A DNA stretch of 64,000 nucleotides, from positions 277,549 through 341,548 of the forward strand of contig CAWCXF010000005.1 of assembly GCA_963799455.1 (NCBI GenBank). Reading direction: 5' to 3'. The notes below the pieces were generated by a model that saw only the letters and a program-made list of their open reading frames with translations, did not search any database and was not told where the DNA came from. Made by a program: the position numbers and the translations under genes. The DNA comes from CAWCXF01 sp963799455 (lineage in GTDB: Bacteria > Pseudomonadota > Alphaproteobacteria > Rhodobacterales > Rhodobacteraceae). Of the stretch, positions 26,677-36,544 are shown piece by piece (position 1 is the first letter of the stretch; every line of letters begins with the position of its first letter).

Positions 26677-28096
26677 GGAGCGCCGCCTCGTGGGCGCGGC
26701 GCATCAGGGTCGGCAGGGCCCCGGGGTCGAACGACTCGGGCGGCACGAAGGCGCCGCGCTCTGGCACCGCGTCCCGCGCGACCTCGGCCGCGAGCACGTC
26801 GAGCGTCACCGTGAAGTGGGTGAAGCCGTGCGCGATCGCCCCCGCCGCGCGCCAATCCGCCGCGACGGGGGGATCGGAGCCCACGCCCAGCTCGCCGCCT
26901 GCGGGCGGGTCGGGGTCCGCGGTCGGACCGCCGCCGCGCCGACCGCCGCCGACCTCCCAAGGCGTGCCGGGCCAGCCCAGCGTGCCGCCGAGCATCCCGC
27001 GGGCCGGCCGCCGTTCCATCAGCCAGGCGCCGTCGGCGCGCCGCGCGATCCAGAGCGTGCCGCGCCGCTCGGGCCGTGGGGCCTTCGGCGTCTTCCGCGG
27101 GAGCGTCTCGGCGAGCCCCAGGCGCCGGCCGGCGCAGCGCGCCATCCAGGGGCACACCCCGCAGGCCGGCCGGCGCGGCGTGCACACCGTGGCGCCGAAA
27201 TCGATCACGGCCTGGGCGTGGTCCCCCGGGCGGAGGGTCGGCGTCAGCGCCGCGGCGTGCGCGCGCAGCGCGGGCCGGGCGCCGGGCAGGGGGGCCTCGA
27301 CGGCATGGAGCCTCGCCATCACGCGCTCGACGTTGCCGTCCACCACGACGGCGCGGCGGCCGAAGGCGATGGCGGCCACGGCGGCGGCGGTGTAGGCCCC
27401 CACGCCCGGCAGGGCGCGCAGGCCCGCCTCGCTGTCGGGAAAGGCCCCGAGCGCCGCCACGGCCCGCGCGCAGGCCAGCAGGTTTCGCGCGCGCGCGTAG
27501 TAGCCCAGGCCCGCCCAGGCGGCCATGACCTCGCCGTCCTCGGCCTCGGCGAGCGCCCGGACGCCGGGCCAGCGCGCTGTGAACCGCTCGAAGTAGGGGC
27601 GCACGGCGGCCACCGTGGTTTGCTGGAGCATGACCTCGGAGAGCCAGACGCGGTAGGGATCCGCCCGTCCGCCAGAGCCCGGCGGCACGCGCCAGGGCAG
27701 GGCGCGGGCGTGGCGGTCGTACCAGGCGAGAAGCTCGGCGGCGGGCTCGAGCGCCGCCGGGACGGGGGTGGCGGGGGGCCCCGCGCCGGGGTCGGCACCG
27801 GACGGCGAGCCGAGGGCCGCGGCGTGCGCGCCCGACGCGATCGGGCGGGAAGACGGTCCCGACGGCGGTCCCGAGCCCGCCGAGGAGCGCGCGCGCGGGG
27901 CCCTCGCGGCGCGAGGCGCCTTCGGGGCGGACGGCGCGGCGTCCGCGGGCTCACCGAGGGCCCCGCCGGGCTCGGTGCCGGAGGCGTCGGCTGCGCGGGG
28001 GCCTTCGGCGCGCGGCCCGCCCTCGCCCGGCCGGGGACGGGCCGGCGACCCGCTCCTCGCCCCGTCTTTGCCCCGCCCGTGCCCCGCCGCGCTCAT
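26618..28096 (-). CDS. mutY: MutY, A/G-specific adenine DNA glycosylase
   Basis: MutY removes adenine mispaired with 8-oxoguanine. The catalytic region starts ELLAWYDRHARALPWRVPPG, then PYRVWLSEVMLQQTTVAAVR with the catalytic Glu. The helix-hairpin-helix LRALPGVGAYTAAAVAAIAF, HAQAVIDFGATVC with the catalytic Asp, and the iron-sulfur ligands (C-x6-C-x2-C-x5-C in CTPRRPACGVCPWMARC) follow. The C-terminal NUDIX-like domain (LWIARRADGAWLMERRPARG, GMLGGTLGWPG) recognises 8-oxoG. The frame has about 130 extra N-terminal residues rich in Ala, Pro and Gly before the first conserved block. MutY proteins usually have about 350-370 residues, so a start well inside is likely. The DUF721 gene diverges from it. 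Confidence 0.93.
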   Translation of the reverse strand: MSAAGHGRGKDGARSGSPARPRPGEGGPRAEGPRAADASGTEPGGALGEPADAAPSAPKAPRAARAPRARSSAGSGPPSGPSSRPIASGAHAAALGSPSGADPGAGPPATPVPAALEPAAELLAWYDRHARALPWRVPPGSGGRADPYRVWLSEVMLQQTTVAAVRPYFERFTARWPGVRALAEAEDGEVMAAWAGLGYYARARNLLACARAVAALGAFPDSEAGLRALPGVGAYTAAAVAAIAFGRRAVVVDGNVERVMARLHAVEAPLPGARPALRAHAAALTPTLRPGDHAQAVIDFGATVCTPRRPACGVCPWMARCAGRRLGLAETLPRKTPKAPRPERRGTLWIARRADGAWLMERRPARGMLGGTLGWPGTPWEVGGGRRGGGPTADPDPPAGGELGVGSDPPVAADWRAAGAIAHGFTHFTVTLDVLAAEVARDAVPERGAFVPPESFDPGALPTLMRRAHEAALLTPPGRDRARPPAAPPSSS

Positions 28097-28201
28097 CCCT
28101 GCCCCATCCGGAGATCACCGGCGCCGTCCCGCGCGCAGGAGCCGCGCGCTTGCCCTCCGCGCCGCGCGCTCCATAGATAGGATGCGAGGAGCGCCGGAGC
28201 C

Positions 28202-28750
28202 ATGCCCAGACCCCCCAAGGCCCCCGAGACGCCGCGCGCCGCCCGGTCGGGCGGCCCCGGCGCGCGCCGGGGCCGCGGCTTCGAGCGCACCTCGAGCCTC
28301 CTGCAGGCCCGCATCCGCGAGGCCTCCGAGGGGCGCGGCCACATCGGCGCCAAGCTCGCGGCGCACTGGGCCGAGATCGTCGGCCCCGAGATCGCCGCGC
28401 GCGCGCGCCCGGTGAAGGTGGGCTACTCGGGCAAGGGCCTGGGCGCGACGCTGACGCTCCTGACGACCGGCCCCGACGCGCCGGTGCTGGAGATGCAGCG
28501 CGAGCGCATCCGCGAGCGCGTCAACGCCGTCTACGGCTACGGCGCCATCGCGCGCGTGCGCGTGACCCAGACCGCGCCGGAGGGCTTCGCCGAAGGCCAG
28601 GCGCTCTTCACGCCCGCGCCCGCCGAGCCCGCGCCCGAGCCGCCCGACGACGCGGGGGCCGGCCGCGCGCGCGAGATCGCCGCGGGCGTCGAGAACGCCG
28701 ATCTGCGCGAGGCGCTCGAGGCCCTCGCGCGCAACGTCATGAAGCGCTGA
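28202..28750 (+). CDS. DUF721 protein (DciA-like)
   Basis: The 182-residue protein belongs to the DUF721 family, some members of which (DciA) help load the replicative helicase. It starts MPRPPKAPETPRAARSGGPG. After a basic N-terminal segment comes the conserved core: LLQARIREASEGRGHIGAKL, AAHWAEIVGPEIAARARPVK, GATLTLLTTGPDAPVLEMQR and ERIRERVNAVYGYGAIARVR. In Rhodobacterales a DUF721 gene normally lies between mutY and a dsbA-like gene. Here dsbA is absent and lpxK follows in the opposite direction. Helicase-loader function is plausible from the family but unproven for this protein. Confidence 0.85.
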   Translation: MPRPPKAPETPRAARSGGPGARRGRGFERTSSLLQARIREASEGRGHIGAKLAAHWAEIVGPEIAARARPVKVGYSGKGLGATLTLLTTGPDAPVLEMQRERIRERVNAVYGYGAIARVRVTQTAPEGFAEGQALFTPAPAEPAPEPPDDAGAGRAREIAAGVENADLREALEALARNVMKR

Positions 28751-29044
28751 GGGGCGCCGCGCAAGAGGCCCTCCGCCGCCCGCGCCCAGGCCCCCCCCGG
28801 GGAGGCCGTCGCGCGCTTCGCGGAGCGGAGCTGGGCCTGCGGCGTCGCACCGACGCCCTCCTGCGTGATCGGGGGGCGAGCCTCGCGCGCAGGCCTCCGG
28901 ACGCGCCTCCCGCGGCGCGCGACGCCGGGCCGGAGCCGGCGCCCCCGCCTCCGAGCACGGCGCGGGCCCATCCCGCCCAGGCGCCCGCTCGCGCTGCCGT
29001 CCGGACCGGTGCGGCCCCCGCTGCAAACCGGCGCCGCGCACCCC
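28751..29044. other. Convergent spacer between the DUF721 gene and lpxK
   Basis: This stretch of about 290 bases is very GC-rich and has no recognisable gene. Related genomes have a dsbA-like gene after the DUF721 gene, but its CxxC motif was not found here. No clear terminator hairpin was identified. Confidence 0.4.
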
Positions 29045-30022
29045 TCAAAACCCCAGCCGGTCGAGCGCGGCGTCGATCGGCGCCCAGTCCTCGACCGCGA
29101 GCCGCACCGGCAGCGCCGACACCCGCGCGCGGTCCTCGGGGGCCAGCCGCACCGCATCCTTCTCGGTGCAGGCGAGCTCGGCGCCGAGGCGGCGAGCGCG
29201 GGCCTCCAACCGGTCGAGCCGGGCGGGCGCGATCCGCGCATGATCGCCGAGCGCCACCGCGCCCGCGACCTCGACGCCCAAGTCCCGCAGGGTGGCGAAG
29301 AACCGCTCGGGCCGGCCGATGCCGGCGAAGGCGAGCACGCGGCGCCCCCGCCACGCCTCGCCGCCCACGGGCGCGAGCCGTGCCTCGACCACCGGACGGG
29401 CCGGGCGCCATCGCCCGAGCAGCGCCGCGCGCTCCTCGGGCGCCCCGATCGCCACCACCAGGCCCGCGCGCGCGAGCGCCGCCGCGACGGGCTCGCGCAG
29501 GGGGCCCGCCGGGATCACCCGGCCGTTGCCGAAGCCCGCGGCGGCGTCCACCACCAGGAGGCTCAGATCCTTCCCCGGGTCGGGGTTCTGGAGCCCGTCG
29601 TCGAGCACGATCGCCCCCGCCCCCGCGGCCACCGCATGGCGCGCACCGGCCGCCCGGTCGCGCGCGACGTGGACGGGGGCCGCGCGCGCGATCAGCAGCG
29701 GCTCGTCGCCGACCTCGCGCGCGTCATGGGCGGCGGTCACGGTGAGCGGGCCTCGCGCCCGCCCGCCATACCCGCGCGAGACGACGTGCGGGGCATGGCC
29801 GCGCGCCGCGATCCGCTCGCAGAGCGCGACCGCGGTGGGGGTCTTGCCAGCGCCCCCGGCGACCGCGTTGCCGACGCAGATCACCGGGACCGGCATCCGC
29901 GCGCCCGGCCGGGCGACGCGCCGCGCCGTGGCGGCGGCGTGGAGGTGCGAGAGCGGCGTCAGAAGGCGGGCGATCGGGCCGGGCGCCCCGGGCGGCGCGC
30001 CCCAGGCGCGTGGCGGGCGCAT
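29045..30022 (-). CDS. lpxK: LpxK, lipid A 4'-kinase
   Basis: LpxK phosphorylates the disaccharide-1-phosphate to give lipid IVA, on the cytoplasmic face of the inner membrane. The 325-residue protein has an N-terminal membrane-associated start (PIARLLTPLSHLHAAATARR) and the P-loop VICVGNAVAGGAGKTPTAVA. SRGYGGRARGPLTV, the second conserved block, and VGDEPLLIARAAPVHVARDR follow, with AIVLDDGLQNPDPGKDLSLL for the Walker B-like Asp region. The LpxK-specific FAGIGRPERFFATLRDLG and ACTEKDAVRLAPEDRA come last. It lies 27 bases after kdtA, in one operon with cysQ, a DUF4170 gene and kdtA. Confidence 0.94.
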   Translation of the reverse strand: MRPPRAWGAPPGAPGPIARLLTPLSHLHAAATARRVARPGARMPVPVICVGNAVAGGAGKTPTAVALCERIAARGHAPHVVSRGYGGRARGPLTVTAAHDAREVGDEPLLIARAAPVHVARDRAAGARHAVAAGAGAIVLDDGLQNPDPGKDLSLLVVDAAAGFGNGRVIPAGPLREPVAAALARAGLVVAIGAPEERAALLGRWRPARPVVEARLAPVGGEAWRGRRVLAFAGIGRPERFFATLRDLGVEVAGAVALGDHARIAPARLDRLEARARRLGAELACTEKDAVRLAPEDRARVSALPVRLAVEDWAPIDAALDRLGF

Positions 30023-30049
30023 CAGGCGGGGCCGCGGGAGGCCGGCCGC

Positions 30050-31333
30050 TCACCCATCCATCGCCTCCATCAGCAGCATCGCCAGCCGGTCGGTCGCCTC
30101 GGCGCCGCGCGTGACCACCGACCAGGCGGCGTGGGCCTGGCGCGCCGCCCGGTCGGGCGCGAGCAGCGCCTCGACCGCCGCGCCGACCTCGCCGGGCCCC
30201 GCGACCTCCACGCTCGCCTCCCCCGCCCGGAGGCGGGCGTAGGCGCCCGCATGGGCGCCGACATGGATCCCGTGCACCACCGCGGAGCCGAGCGCCGCCG
30301 GCGCGTCGGGGTCGGCCCGCGCGCCCGGTCCGTCCGCGTCGGGCGCCGCGAGCGTGTCGGCCATCAGCGTCACGGGCGCCATGCGGTACCACAGGCCGCG
30401 CAGCGCGGCGCCGCGCGCGAGCACGACCTCGTGGACGTCCTCGACGGCGCAGGCCTCGGGATCGTCGGGGTCGTGATCGGTCACGCGCGCCGGGTCGAGG
30501 CCCTCGGGCGCGCGGCCCGAGAGCGGCTCGATCACCAGCAGCGCGCGATGGGCGCGGCGCAGGATCGCGGCCTGCGCCTCGAGCACCGCGCCCGTCATCG
30601 CGTCGGGGACGGCGCAGGCGAACCACACCGGTCGGCCCGCGAGACGCCCGGCGACCTCGCGGCGCGCGCGCTCGTCGTCGGGCGGCGGGACCGCGCAGGC
30701 CTGGAGCGGGCCCGCGACCTCGACGCGCTCGGGCGGGGCGCCGAGCCGCCGCCACCCCTGCGCGTCGCGCTCGTCGAGCGCCATCACCCGATGCGCGCGC
30801 GACATCAGCGCCGCCGGCAGCCGCAGCGGCCGGCCGCGCGCAGGCTCGGCGCGCGCGCCCGCGACCAGGAGCGGCATGCGCCGCATCGCGCCGTCCATCA
30901 GCGCCGGCCTGAGCCGGCCCGAGGCGTAGACGCAGGCGTCCGGGCGCCATCGGTCGAGGAAGGCCCGCACGAAGGGCGGGTGGTCGGCCGGCGCCGCCAT
31001 CGCCGCGAGCGCGCCCTCCGGCGGGGCCGGGGGCTTCGCCGCGGGCTCGGTCGTCAGGAGGAGGGCGGTGGCGTCGTCCTCCTCGCGCAGACGCCTCAGA
31101 AGGGGCGGTGCGAGGGTGAGCGGCGCGGCCTCGCCCAGATGCGCCCAGACCAGCCTTGCCTCGGGACGCGGCAGGTCGCGCTCGCCCAGCCGCTCGGCCA
31201 GCAGCGCAGGGTCCGAGATCTCCCGCGTCAGGGCGCGCGGCGCGCGGACGCGACGCGCGCGCGCCAGGCGAGCCAGGCGGCCAGCCCCGCCCAGGCGCGC
31301 GCCTCGGGTCGGTCCTCGGGTCGGGCCGGGCCC
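30050..31333 (-). CDS. kdtA: KdtA/WaaA, Kdo transferase, one frameshift
   Basis: KdtA attaches Kdo residues to lipid IVA. The clear part (to about 31225) reads LTREISDPALLAERLGERDL, ARLVWAHLGEAAPLTLAPPL and DDATALLLTTEP. RWRPDACVYASGRLRPALMD, MSRAHRVMALDERDAQGWRR and ERVEVAGPLQACAVPPPDDE follow, with the C-terminal GLWYRMAPVTLMADTLAAP and AALGSAVVHGIHVGAHAGAY. Upstream of a stop near 31228, ARAWAGLAAWLAWRARVASA in another frame looks like the N-terminal membrane anchor, so a single-base shift splits the gene. No convincing start codon was found, so 31333 is approximate. The usual PxGG motif of the donor site is not visible. Family assignment rests on context and order as much as on motifs. 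Confidence 0.75.
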   Translation of the reverse strand, partial: GPGPTRGPTRGARLGGAGRLARLARARRVRAPRALTREISDPALLAERLGERDLPRPEARLVWAHLGEAAPLTLAPPLLRRLREEDDATALLLTTEPAAKPPAPPEGALAAMAAPADHPPFVRAFLDRWRPDACVYASGRLRPALMDGAMRRMPLLVAGARAEPARGRPLRLPAALMSRAHRVMALDERDAQGWRRLGAPPERVEVAGPLQACAVPPPDDERARREVAGRLAGRPVWFACAVPDAMTGAVLEAQAAILRRAHRALLVIEPLSGRAPEGLDPARVTDHDPDDPEACAVEDVHEVVLARGAALRGLWYRMAPVTLMADTLAAPDADGPGARADPDAPAALGSAVVHGIHVGAHAGAYARLRAGEASVEVAGPGEVGAAVEALLAPDRAARQAHAAWSVVTRGAEATDRLAMLLMEAMDG

Positions 31334-31345
31334 CGACGCCCTCGC

Positions 31346-31591
31346 TCAGGCCCCCAGCTCCTCGGTCGGCGAGGCCGCCGCCCCCTCGTCGCGCAGCCGG
31401 TGCAGGTGGGCGATGAAGTAGCGCATGTGGGCGTTGTCCACGGTCCGCTGCGCCTCGGCCTTCCAGGCGGCGTGCGCCGAGGCGTAGTCGGGGAAGACGC
31501 CGACGACGTGGATGGCGTCGGTGTCGCGGAACCGGGTCGAGGCGGGATCGACCAGCTCGCCGCCGAAGACGAGGTGCAGGCGCTGGGTCAT
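31346..31591 (-). CDS. DUF4170 protein of the Kdo/lipid A operon
   Basis: The 81-residue protein MTQRLHLVFGGELVDPASTR continues IHVVGVFPDYASAHAAWKAE and AQRTVDNAHMRYFIAHLHRL. This is the complete DUF4170 domain, a small protein of unknown function found between cysQ and kdtA in Rhodobacterales. GAGGAG lies six bases before the Met at 31591 and fits a ribosome binding site. The frame is nevertheless open upstream through a TPR segment, so a 270-residue fusion could also be made. Function is unknown; conserved position suggests a role in lipopolysaccharide assembly. Confidence 0.88.
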   Translation of the reverse strand: MTQRLHLVFGGELVDPASTRFRDTDAIHVVGVFPDYASAHAAWKAEAQRTVDNAHMRYFIAHLHRLRDEGAAASPTEELGA

Positions 31592-32182
31592 GACGGGCTC
31601 CTCGGGGCTCGGCTGGGGGTTCGGGTGCAGGGATACGTCGGAGGGGAGGGGGTCAGGGGTGGGAAGGGAGGTGAGCTTGGCATGAATGCGAGCGAGGGCC
31701 TCGGTCGTTTCGGCGTGGTCGCGCGGCGTGTGCTGCGGGTCACGCACTCGCAGCGTTGCCTCGTAATGCTCCGCTGCCTCAGCCAACGCCGCTCGTGGAT
31801 CGGCGCAGCCTTCGTGCTCCGTCACAGCCTCGAAGGCCTTCCCGAGATTGAAACGTGCACGAGCCCAATCTCTGGGATGATTGTCCTCAGTATAGACGCG
31901 CAGGGCGGCACGGCCAGCATCGGTCGCCTCATGAAGAATGGCCATTCCACCGCCCCCAGGTGTCTCCATGCCCAACCGTCCAAGGGCAGGGACCAAGTTG
32001 AGCTGTATCGTCGCCCAAGCCGCGGGATGAGTCGGTTCGGTCTGGACGCGCAAGGCGCTGCGCTGCGCTTCGATTGCCTCTTCCAACAGATGGGCCTTGG
32101 CCTCATTCCGAAATCGGTCGCTCAGGATGCTCAGCGTGTTGCCGAGGATGGTCTGCACCTCTGCCCACTCCTGGGGATGATC
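31592..32182 (-). pseudogene. TPR-repeat protein fragment fused in frame to DUF4170
   Basis: Tetratricopeptide-like repeats of the type ALRVYTxxNHPxDWAxxxxNLG are seen: HPQEWAEVQTILGNTLSILS, ALRVQTEPTHPAAWATIQLN, and AALRVYTEDNHPRDWARARF followed by NLGKAFEAVTEHEG. A further half repeat reads YEATLRVRDPQHTPRDHAE. The upstream end is cut by the 81-bp palindrome at 32183. No stop separates it from the DUF4170 frame. It has no counterpart in this operon in relatives, so it appears inserted. Function unknown; TPRs mediate protein contacts. Confidence 0.65.
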
Positions 32183-32263
32183 GAGCTATGGCTGATTTTG
32201 GGTGACGCGGCCGATCACCGCGCCGCCTGATCGGCCGCGTCACCCAAGAATGAGCCATAGCTC
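32183..32263. mobile_element. 81-bp palindromic mini-element made of IS256 ends
   Basis: The left arm GAGCTATGGCTGATTTTGGG... is 35 bases long and the right arm is its near-perfect inverse, with a 10-base centre. The outer 35 bases equal the left terminus of the split IS256-type element at 3337-3371. The centre continues the same terminal region (GGCGGCGCGGTGATCGG on the other strand). It is thus an internally deleted derivative, MITE-like, that has lost the transposase. It interrupts a TPR reading frame. No target duplication was identified. Confidence 0.8.
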
Positions 32264-32360
32264 TGGCGACCGAAGCGTGGAGCAGAACGGTGGCGAAGTC
32301 GCCGAGGCAGGCTGGTTCTTTGGGCATCCACACTCCTTGGAGGATCAGGTGGCGTGCCGT

Positions 32361-33151
32361 TCAACATACATCGACCGCGCCCCACAGCCCGCCATGCACC
32401 CCCGGCGTCGCCGCCACGAGGCCGGGGCCGCGGCGCTCGGGCGTGTTGAAGCGCAAGGGGCGGCCCGCGGCGTCGGTCGCCAGCACGCCCGCCTCCGTCG
32501 CGATCAGCGCGCCCGCGGCCATGTCCCACTCCCAGACCGGGGTCAGGCAGAGCGCGGCGTCGAAGCGCCCCTCGGCCACCAGGCAGAGCCGGTGCGCGAG
32601 CGCGGGGCGGACATGGCGCTCCACCGGCGGCGCGCCCGCGGGCCAGCGCTCGGCCGCGAGCGCCGCGCGCGAGCAGAGCACCCGCGCGCCCGAGACGGAG
32701 GGGCGCCCCGAGGGGCGGATCGGCGCGCCGTCGCGCGGCGCGCGCCCGCGCCCAGCGCCGCCGTGTAGGTCGCGCCCATCGCCGGCATGTGCATCACGCC
32801 CGCCACGGCCGGCCATCCTCGACGAGCGCCAGAGACAGGCCCCATGTCGGCTCGCCCGCGAGGTAGGCGCGCGTGCCGTCGATCGGATCGACCACGAACG
32901 CTCGACGCCGGGCGAGGCGGGCGGGGTCGTCGGGCGCCTCCTCCGAGAGCCAGCCGTGGTCGGGGCGCGCGGCCGTCAGGCGCGCGCGCAAGGCCGCGTC
33001 CACCGCGAGGTCGGCCTCCGACACCGGACCCTGGCCGCCGGGCTTGTCGCGCCAGGCGGGCTGGCGGCGGAAGTGGCCCATGGCGATGGCCCCCGCCTCG
33101 CGCGCGGCGTCGAGGAGGAGCGCGGTCGTCCTCCCGCTCAGTCGCCGGCAA
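32361..33151 (-). CDS. cysQ: CysQ, 3'(2'),5'-bisphosphate nucleotidase, two frameshifts
   Basis: CysQ hydrolyses PAP formed during sulfate assimilation and belongs to the inositol-monophosphatase fold. The protein reads LLLDAAREAGAIAMGHFRRQ, PVSEADLAVDAALRARLTAA, GWLSEEAPDDPARL (metal Glu) and FVVDPIDGTRAYLAGEPTWG (D-P-I-D-G-T metal site). After a shift near 32800 it continues AGVMHMPAMGATYTAALGAG, ALCLTPVWEWDMAAGALIAT (W-x-x-D metal site) and GVLATDAAGRPLRFN. A second shift near 33125 separates the first eight residues (MPATERED, TTG start at 33151). It is the first gene of the cysQ-DUF4170-kdtA-lpxK operon known from Rhodobacterales. Upstream is a composition break. Confidence 0.85.
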
Positions 33152-33213
33152 GCGTCAGCCCCTCGACGAGGAGCGATGGGACGACGCGGCTCAGATGGGT
33201 CCGCGCATCGAGA

Positions 33214-33623
33214 TCGTTCGATCTGCCGGCGGTCACGCTCGCGCTGCCGGCCGCCGCGACGCTCGTCCGATTCACGCGCACCGGCGTGCTGGAGGTCATC
33301 CACTCGAACTTCGTGCGTCTACGAGACCGCGATGGGATGGCCCGGCCGCTCATCGTGTGGAAGTACGTGCTGCGCAACGCGCTGATCTCGACGGTAACGC
33401 AGATCGGCCTCGTCTTCGGCGACGCTTTTCGCGGGCGCCGTCGTGGTCGAGGCGGTGTTCGACTGGCCGGGCCTCGGGCACCTATGCGGTGCAGTCGATC
33501 CTGCAGTCGGACACCAAGGCCATCCTGGGCTTCTCGATTCTCGATCGGCGTCGTCTTCATCGTCGTCAACCTCGATCGGTCGACATCGTGCATACCTTCA
33601 TCGATCCGCGGGACCTGAAATGA
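33214..33623 (+). pseudogene. Peptide ABC permease DppB, N-terminus missing
   Basis: Only the C-terminal third of a DppB/OppB permease is present. LPAVTLALPAAATLVRFTRT and GVLEVIHSNFV come first, then VWKYVLRNALISTVTQIGLV (the EAA loop region) and DAFAGAVVVEAVFDWPGLG. AVQSILQSDTKAILGFSI and VDIVHTFIDPRDLK end it. About 190 residues expected upstream are absent; cysQ begins instead within 70 bases. Several single-base shifts occur inside: removing one T at 33426-33429 and one at 33538-33539 restores two of them. The stop overlaps the dppC start as ATGA. Without its first helices the permease cannot be complete, unless the upstream join is an assembly error. Confidence 0.83.
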
Positions 33624-34461
33624 AGCGTTCTGGCCCGCCTCATGAGCGACCGCGCCGCGGCGGTCGGCCTCGCCGATCATCGTCCGCCTGGTGCTGGTCG
33701 CGATCTTCGCGCCCTGGCTCGCGCCCTATCCCGACGACGTGCACGGCCTTCCATCTGACCGAACGGCTGCAGCCGCCCTCGGCAGCGCACTGGTTCGGCA
33801 CCGACCGGATGGGCAGCGACTCTTCAGCCGCTGCTGTTCGGAGCGCGGATCACCATCACGATCGCGGTGATCGCGGTCGGCGTCTCGGTGCTGATCGGCG
33901 TGCCGATCGGGCTCGTTCGCCGGGTACTACGGCCGCTTCACCGGCAGGCATCTTGATGCGCACCTCGGACGTCTTTCTCGCCGTGCCGCAGATCGTGCTG
34001 GCCATCGCCATCGCGCAGACCCTCGGGCCGTCGGTGGAGAACGTGATCCTGGCGCTGTCGCTGACCTACTGGCCGTTCTGGGCACGGCTCGTCTATGCCG
34101 AGACCCGCGCGCTCAAGAGCCAGACCTTCGTAGAGGCAGCGCAGGCGCTCGGCGCCTCGGACTTCCGGATCATGGTCCTCCACATCCTGCCCAACACGCT
34201 CTCGGCCATCATCGTGCGCACGTCCATCGGCATGGGCGCCACCATCCTGACCGCGGCCGCGCTCGGCTTTCTGGGTCTCGGCGCACCGCCGCCGGCGCCG
34301 GAATGGGGGAGGACAATCTCGGAGGCGCGGGAGTTCCTGCCGGAAGCATGGTGGTATGCCGCAGCCCCCGGCCTCGCGATCTTCCTCGTGGTGATGGGTT
34401 TCAACCTTCTCGGAGACGGCCTGCGCGACGTCCTCGATCCCAAGCTCAGGAGGGGGCGGTC

Positions 34462-34465
<4 letters not shown>
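33620..34465 (+). CDS. Peptide ABC permease DppC-like, several frameshifts
   Basis: This is the inner-membrane permease partner of DppB. The first 110 codons are broken by at least five single-base shifts. Removing a T at 33628-33629, 33749-33750 and 33916-33917 restores RLARLMSDRAAAVGLA, HLTERLQPPSAAHWFGTDRM and GLVAGYYGRFTG. The rest is one clean frame: MRTSDVFLAVPQIVLAIAIA, LSLTYWPFWARLVYAETRAL, FVEAAQALGASDFRIMVLHI, LGFLGLGAPPPAPEWGRTIS and NLLGDGLRDVLDPKLRRGRS. AAQALGASDFRIMVLHILPN is the EAA motif that contacts the ATPase. It overlaps dppD by ATGA. Confidence 0.85.
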
Positions 34466-35541
<1,076 letters not shown>

Positions 35542-35545
<4 letters not shown>

Positions 35546-36544
35546 CAGACGCTCCCATCCTGAGCACCATGGATCTGCAATGCCGCTTTCCCATCAAGGG
35601 AAGCTTCGGGCGCAAGCTCGGCGAGATCCGCGCGCTCGACGGGGTCAGCTTCGATCTCAGGCACGGCGAGATCCTCGGCCTCGTCGGCGAGTTCGGGGTG
35701 CGGCAAGTCGACCCTCGGCAAGACGATCATGGGCATCCAGGCGCCCGATGCCGGGCGCATCGTGTTCGACGGCCACGATATCGCGGGGCGCAGCCCGAAG
35801 GAGGCGAAGGCGCTGCGCCGGCGCCTGCAATACGCTTATCAGGACCCCGGCGCCTCGCTCGATCCGCGCTGGCGGATCGGCCGCTCGCTGGAAGAGCCGC
35901 TCGTGATCCACACTGACCTTCCGGCGACCGAGCGGCGCCAGAAGGTGAAAGACATTCTCGTCGCCGTCGGGCTTCCGGCGAGCCATCTCGGCCTCTTCCC
36001 CCACGAGCTTTCGGGGGGGCAGCAGCGCCGCGTGGGCCTTGCCCGGATCCTGATGCTGAACCCCGAGGTCATCATCCTCGACGAGCCGACGGCGGGGCTC
36101 GACGTCTCCGTGCAGGCGACCGTGCTGTCGCTGTTCCGCGACCTGCGGGAGACCTTCGACCTGACGTACATCTTCATCAGCCACGACCTGTCCGTCGTGC
36201 GGCTGATGTGCCACCGGGTCGCGGTGATGTATCTGGGTCGCATCGTGGAGATCGGGCCGACCGAGGATATCATGACCCGGCCGACGCATCCCTACACGCA
36301 GTCGCTTCTGGCAGCCATTCCGCGGATCAACGGGCCGCGCGTGACGGAGACCTTCTGGCTCGAAGGGGAGCCGCCCGACGCGAGCCGGCTGCCGAAGGGG
36401 TGCCGATTCCAGAGCCGATGCCCGCATGTGCAGCCTCTCTGCCGTGAGCAGGACCCGCCCGACAAGGGCGTGGGCGCACAGCTTTCGGCCTGTCATTTTG
36501 CAGGAGAGATCAAGCCGCCGGTCCCGCTGGAGAACGCGAAATGA
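35542..36544 (+). CDS. Peptide ABC ATPase DppF-like, one frameshift in Walker A
   Basis: The second ATPase, about 333 residues. It starts MTDAPILSTMDLQCRFPIKG. The Walker A is broken: removing one T at 35692-35693 turns EFGVRQVDPRQD into ESGCGKSTLGKT, the expected sequence. The Q-loop QYAYQDPGASLDPRWRIG, signature HELSGGQQRRVGLARILMLN, Walker B EVIILDEPTAGLDVSVQATV and H-loop IFISHDLSVVRLMC follow. The C-terminal cysteine cluster is CRFQSRCPHVQPLC. The shift hits the most conserved site of the protein, and one base repairs it exactly. That argues for a sequence error rather than decay. The stop overlaps the next ATG. Confidence 0.9.
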
